Shown here: positions 26,918-28,848 of the stretch, piece after piece
How the letters are laid out: the number at the start of each line of letters is the position of its first letter
Position numbering within the stretch: the first letter of the stretch is position 1
Made by a program: the position numbers and the translations under genes
IMG/VR virus record: IMGVR_UViG_3300027763_000184
Location: 1-28,848 of that record
Reading direction: 5' to 3' (one strand)
Source: a virus
DNA length: 28,848 bases
The notes under the pieces: model-generated
Databases searched by the model: none
Told to the model about the DNA's origin: nothing
Seen by the model: only the letters and a program-made list of their open reading frames with translations

Positions 26918-27409
26918 ATGCGTAATCCATTTGAGACAGAAGCACTTACGAAGTCGCTAGAAGTCTGGGTTGCGAAAGCCCGTGAAGTAGAAATCCATAA
27001 AGCAGGAAACGCCCAAGGTCTTATTGACTGGTACAACGATGGTGCTGATGGACAAATCCAATGGGGCGAACACGGTGACTTCGATGACTGTGTTGCTATT
27101 GCTGGAAAGTATCTTGACAACCCACAGGGCTTCTGCCAACTGCGCCATATGGATGCCACGGGAGAACCTGCCGGTCAAGCCGCTGGTGAACTAACCAAAG
27201 CCGATGAACAAGCCGATGAACAAGTGGATTACACCGAGGTGTTTTCTAGCAAGAAAGGCAACCCTACCGACCCCGACCTCTACGAGCAGGTCAAGGTAGA
27301 TGCCAAAGCCAAGTTTGATGTCTATCCCTCTGCCGTATCAAACGGTTGGGTTGTTCAGGAATACAAGCGCCGTGGTGGAAAATACCGCAAACCCCCTAAG
27401 AGGAACTAA
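26918..27409 (+). CDS. Phage head-associated two-domain protein (163 aa)
   Basis: The N-terminus MRNPFETEALTKSLEVWVAK combines an F(E)T-x-x-L motif with the W-x-x-K helix seen in its neighbours. Residues 29-86 (AGNAQGLIDWYNDGADGQIQ, WGEHGDFDDC, GKYLDNPQGFCQLRHMDATG) match a domain I recall from phage head-region proteins: I.WG..GDF..C..I..K...NP.GFC..RH..ATG. Residues 108-156 (KKGNPTDPDLYEQVKVDAKA, then YPSAVSNGWVVQEYKRRGGK) resemble the small unit YPSA.AN.W....YK..GG, near DUF5872. Both pieces recur as add-ons in phage structural proteins; their function is unknown to me. It has no GNQ tag. Start supported by CCGGAGG upstream. Confidence 0.72.
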   Translation: MRNPFETEALTKSLEVWVAKAREVEIHKAGNAQGLIDWYNDGADGQIQWGEHGDFDDCVAIAGKYLDNPQGFCQLRHMDATGEPAGQAAGELTKADEQADEQVDYTEVFSSKKGNPTDPDLYEQVKVDAKAKFDVYPSAVSNGWVVQEYKRRGGKYRKPPKRN

Positions 27410-27411
27410 TC

Positions 27412-27612
27412 GTGGATGTTAGCGACTTTTTCAGCGACAACCTCGCCCCTAAGACCGCCAAGACCCTAGAAGCCGAGAAACTGACTAAGGCAGCCAAGGT
27501 TGGCTCGTGGGATTTCACCACTAATGGACTTCTAAAAGTTGCCGTTCCTACTGCCGTAGTCAAGCGTGCGAAAGATTTGGATTTCACCACGACTGCCCTG
27601 CTCTCGGAGTAG
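27412..27612 (+). CDS. Small protein built around two DFTT motifs (66 aa)
   Basis: GTG start at 27412, two bases after the previous stop, with an AGAGG ribosome site. The protein contains DFFSDNLAPKTAKTLEAEKL, then WDFTTNGLLKVAVPTAV, then LDFTTTALLSE at the very end. The two DFTTxxLL motifs (about 34-42 and 57-64) are the same as those at both ends of the protein at 20889. The rest is short Lys/Ala helix. It looks like a carrier of the motif and little else, for example a scaffold or targeting peptide. Confidence 0.65.
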   Translation: MDVSDFFSDNLAPKTAKTLEAEKLTKAAKVGSWDFTTNGLLKVAVPTAVVKRAKDLDFTTTALLSE

Positions 27613-27615
27613 TCA

Positions 27616-28848
27616 GTGTTCCAACCCAACTTCATTACCTTTACCAGCACCGACATTTCAGGGCGAGAGCCTTTAGATGGCAAGTTCAAGGGCAATCAGA
27701 ACGATGGTTTCTCGTTCGTTCAGTTTGCTGATGGCTCTGGTGGTTTGGAAAAGTCAATGAAGGACTGGGTGGGCAACAAGACGGGTCGGCTCTATCGTGC
27801 TGAAATCCTTGCCGCACAGGAGTATTTGGCAGCCCAAGTAGGCAAGGCGATGAACGCGCCTGTCCGAGACTGCTATTTCACCAGCCCTACGACAGTCATT
27901 ATGCCGTTTATCAACGGAACGCCCGCCAACGAACAAAACGAAACCGAACTCCCAACCAACGCACAGGGAACGGCACTACAACTCTTTGACTACCTCGTAG
28001 CAAATGCAGACCGCCGCCCCAAGAACTGGATTATCGCCTCAAACAACCGCATTGTCGGTATTGACCACGCTCTCTGCAACTTCCGCCCACGTACCCCCAA
28101 AGCCGAGTTTGTTGCTGAAATGTGGAACAACGGCCTAACTCTCGAAGGTTTGGAACGACTTCGCCCGCGCCTCGCTGCTTTAGTTTTGGATTTCACCTCA
28201 TTGGGTATGGCCGACAAGCACGACAACCTGATGGCGAACTTTGACCGCCTATTCGCCGCTTTCCAAATCCTCAACCAAGTAGCCGTAGTGGTGAAAGATG
28301 CAACAACCCCACCGAAGGGCGTTCAGGAAGCCGCCCAACGAGCATTGGGCTGGCTGAAGGAAGGCAAGGCTGGTTCTGGCTTCACGCCCGTGGGTCGCAA
28401 GCGTGCCTCTGACCTCGCCAACGCTCACCCCGTTTCGCTGGACACCCTGAAGCGTATGAAGGCTTATTTTGACCGCCATCAGGTTGACCAGAAGGCAGAA
28501 GGATTTCACCAAGACGAGGATGGCTATCCCTCACCGGGTCGTGTGGCTTGGGATGCGTGGGGTGGCGATGCCGGTTGGTCGTGGGCTAAGTCTGTGGTGG
28601 AAAGTAGCGAAGTCAAGAAAGAGGAAGCCGGACACGAGTTCCGAGGTAATCAGCACACAGGCGGTATTGCCGGTGCTGGCGGTAGCAAGGATGAGGGCGG
28701 TGGCAAAAGCGAGGGTGGTAGCAAGGGTGGCGGTGAAGCCCCACGACAGTCGGACCCTAGCCGCAACGCCGTTTCAGCAGACCGTTATCAAGTTTCGTCT
28801 GAAAGCAACTCAACTTCCACCGAAAAGCCAAAGGACGAAGCAGCAAAG
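27616..28848 (+). CDS. PI3K/HipA-like kinase-fold protein with GNQ tag (partial, 411 aa visible)
   Basis: Open to the window end, starting at GTG 27616 with GGAG six bases upstream. Residues 50-215 resemble phosphatidylinositol-kinase-related folds: RAEILAAQEYLAAQVGKAM, VIMPFINGTPA (hinge-like), LFDYLVANADRRPKNWIIAS (catalytic D132, N137) and NRIVGIDHALCNF (metal-binding D150). It may phosphorylate a protein or lipid; an ATP-binding lysine is not pinned down. Residues 232-330 match a unit I recall from many phage and prophage proteins: AL.W...GKAGSGFT..GR.RA..LA, VSL.TL.RM..YF.RH.VD, then PSPGRVAWDAWGGD. The tag GHEFRGNQHTGG is at 339-350, with a degenerate GKFKGNQ near the start (22-28). A Gly/Ser/Lys linker follows. 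I read it as a virion-borne effector. Confidence 0.7.
   Translation, partial: MFQPNFITFTSTDISGREPLDGKFKGNQNDGFSFVQFADGSGGLEKSMKDWVGNKTGRLYRAEILAAQEYLAAQVGKAMNAPVRDCYFTSPTTVIMPFINGTPANEQNETELPTNAQGTALQLFDYLVANADRRPKNWIIASNNRIVGIDHALCNFRPRTPKAEFVAEMWNNGLTLEGLERLRPRLAALVLDFTSLGMADKHDNLMANFDRLFAAFQILNQVAVVVKDATTPPKGVQEAAQRALGWLKEGKAGSGFTPVGRKRASDLANAHPVSLDTLKRMKAYFDRHQVDQKAEGFHQDEDGYPSPGRVAWDAWGGDAGWSWAKSVVESSEVKKEEAGHEFRGNQHTGGIAGAGGSKDEGGGKSEGGSKGGGEAPRQSDPSRNAVSADRYQVSSESNSTSTEKPKDEAAK

Noticed and set aside
20901-27605. TTTCACCAC words in the DFTT motifs as extra copies of the TTGACTTCACCAC promoter
   Set aside because: They are in frame within conserved peptides and lack a -10 box at the right distance; the similarity to the promoter is probably chance.
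20889-28848. Repeated DNA words such as GGCGGTCC/GGTGGCCCC around the tags as DNA repeats or recombination sites
   Set aside because: The copies differ at many third codon positions while the peptide is kept, so selection is on the protein, not the DNA.
1-28848. CRISPR arrays, insertion sequences, integrase and attachment site
   Set aside because: No regularly spaced repeats, transposase motifs, tyrosine or serine integrase signatures or tRNA-end repeats were seen.

Overview
The window is a stretch of a tailed double-stranded DNA phage (or prophage) genome that most likely infects an actinobacterium. It has two WhiB-like proteins, many apparently leaderless genes (a TANNNT -10 box six bases before the start codon), a GH25 endolysin with a signal peptide, a portal protein and an XkdF-like (S78_2) prohead protease. 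Almost all of it is coding, genes often overlap by 1-17 bases, and no rRNA, tRNA, CRISPR array or insertion sequence was found. Base composition looks moderately GC-rich. An aquatic host is possible, but that is only an impression.

Layout. 1-1851 (minus): a glycosyltransferase cut by the window edge and a beta-class DNA methyltransferase. 1900-3889 (plus): metallophosphoesterase, small proteins, dCMP-deaminase-like protein. 3868-5771 (minus): six small genes including an oligoribonuclease-like DEDDh exonuclease. 5919-8202 (plus): seven small unknown or membrane proteins. 8258-10128 (minus): Cys-rich proteins and a gamma-glutamylcyclotransferase-fold protein. 10174-13019 (plus): an SH3/Tudor-like protein, a 302-residue unknown, a DUF3846 protein and the first WhiB. 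13048-14462 (plus): lysis cassette (endolysin, holin candidate). 14466-14600 (minus): one small gene. 14769-16720 (plus): a DUF6011-like protein, small helical proteins and SSB. 16860-28848 (plus): late block with the second WhiB, portal, protease, and then a long series of proteins that I interpret as virion-associated cargo or scaffold proteins. These include a Dps/ferritin-like protein and, running off the end, a kinase-like protein. No major capsid protein, terminase or tail gene was recognised.

Main results of the hunt. (1) After the protease, six proteins share a short tag, GGPGSG...GHxFxGNQ(Y/H)T, in eight clear copies. A second short motif, (D/S/P)F(T/S/E)TxxLLK, recurs in four proteins, and a third, N-terminal module (NAE[I/V]..W..K) in three or four. 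This looks like a modular peptide code for capsid targeting or prohead-protease processing. (2) By eye I find no GATC, AGCT, CATG, TTAA, AATT or TATA anywhere in 28.8 kb, and codon choice appears bent to avoid them. (3) A 21-bp promoter-like element (TTnnAAAnnnnGGnnTAnnnT) precedes the endolysin gene and several late structural genes. Other promoter and leader families (AACCCTGCTAC, CCGACTAAGGAG, TTGACTTCACCAC) mark the other blocks. (4) A 42-bp divergent region carries two mirror-image -10 boxes that drive two leaderless genes.

How the parts fit together (inference): the minus-strand and early plus-strand blocks hold nucleotide, RNA and redox functions plus WhiB-type regulators. The later plus-strand genes hold SSB, lysis and head assembly. 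The protease probably matures a prohead filled with the tagged proteins.
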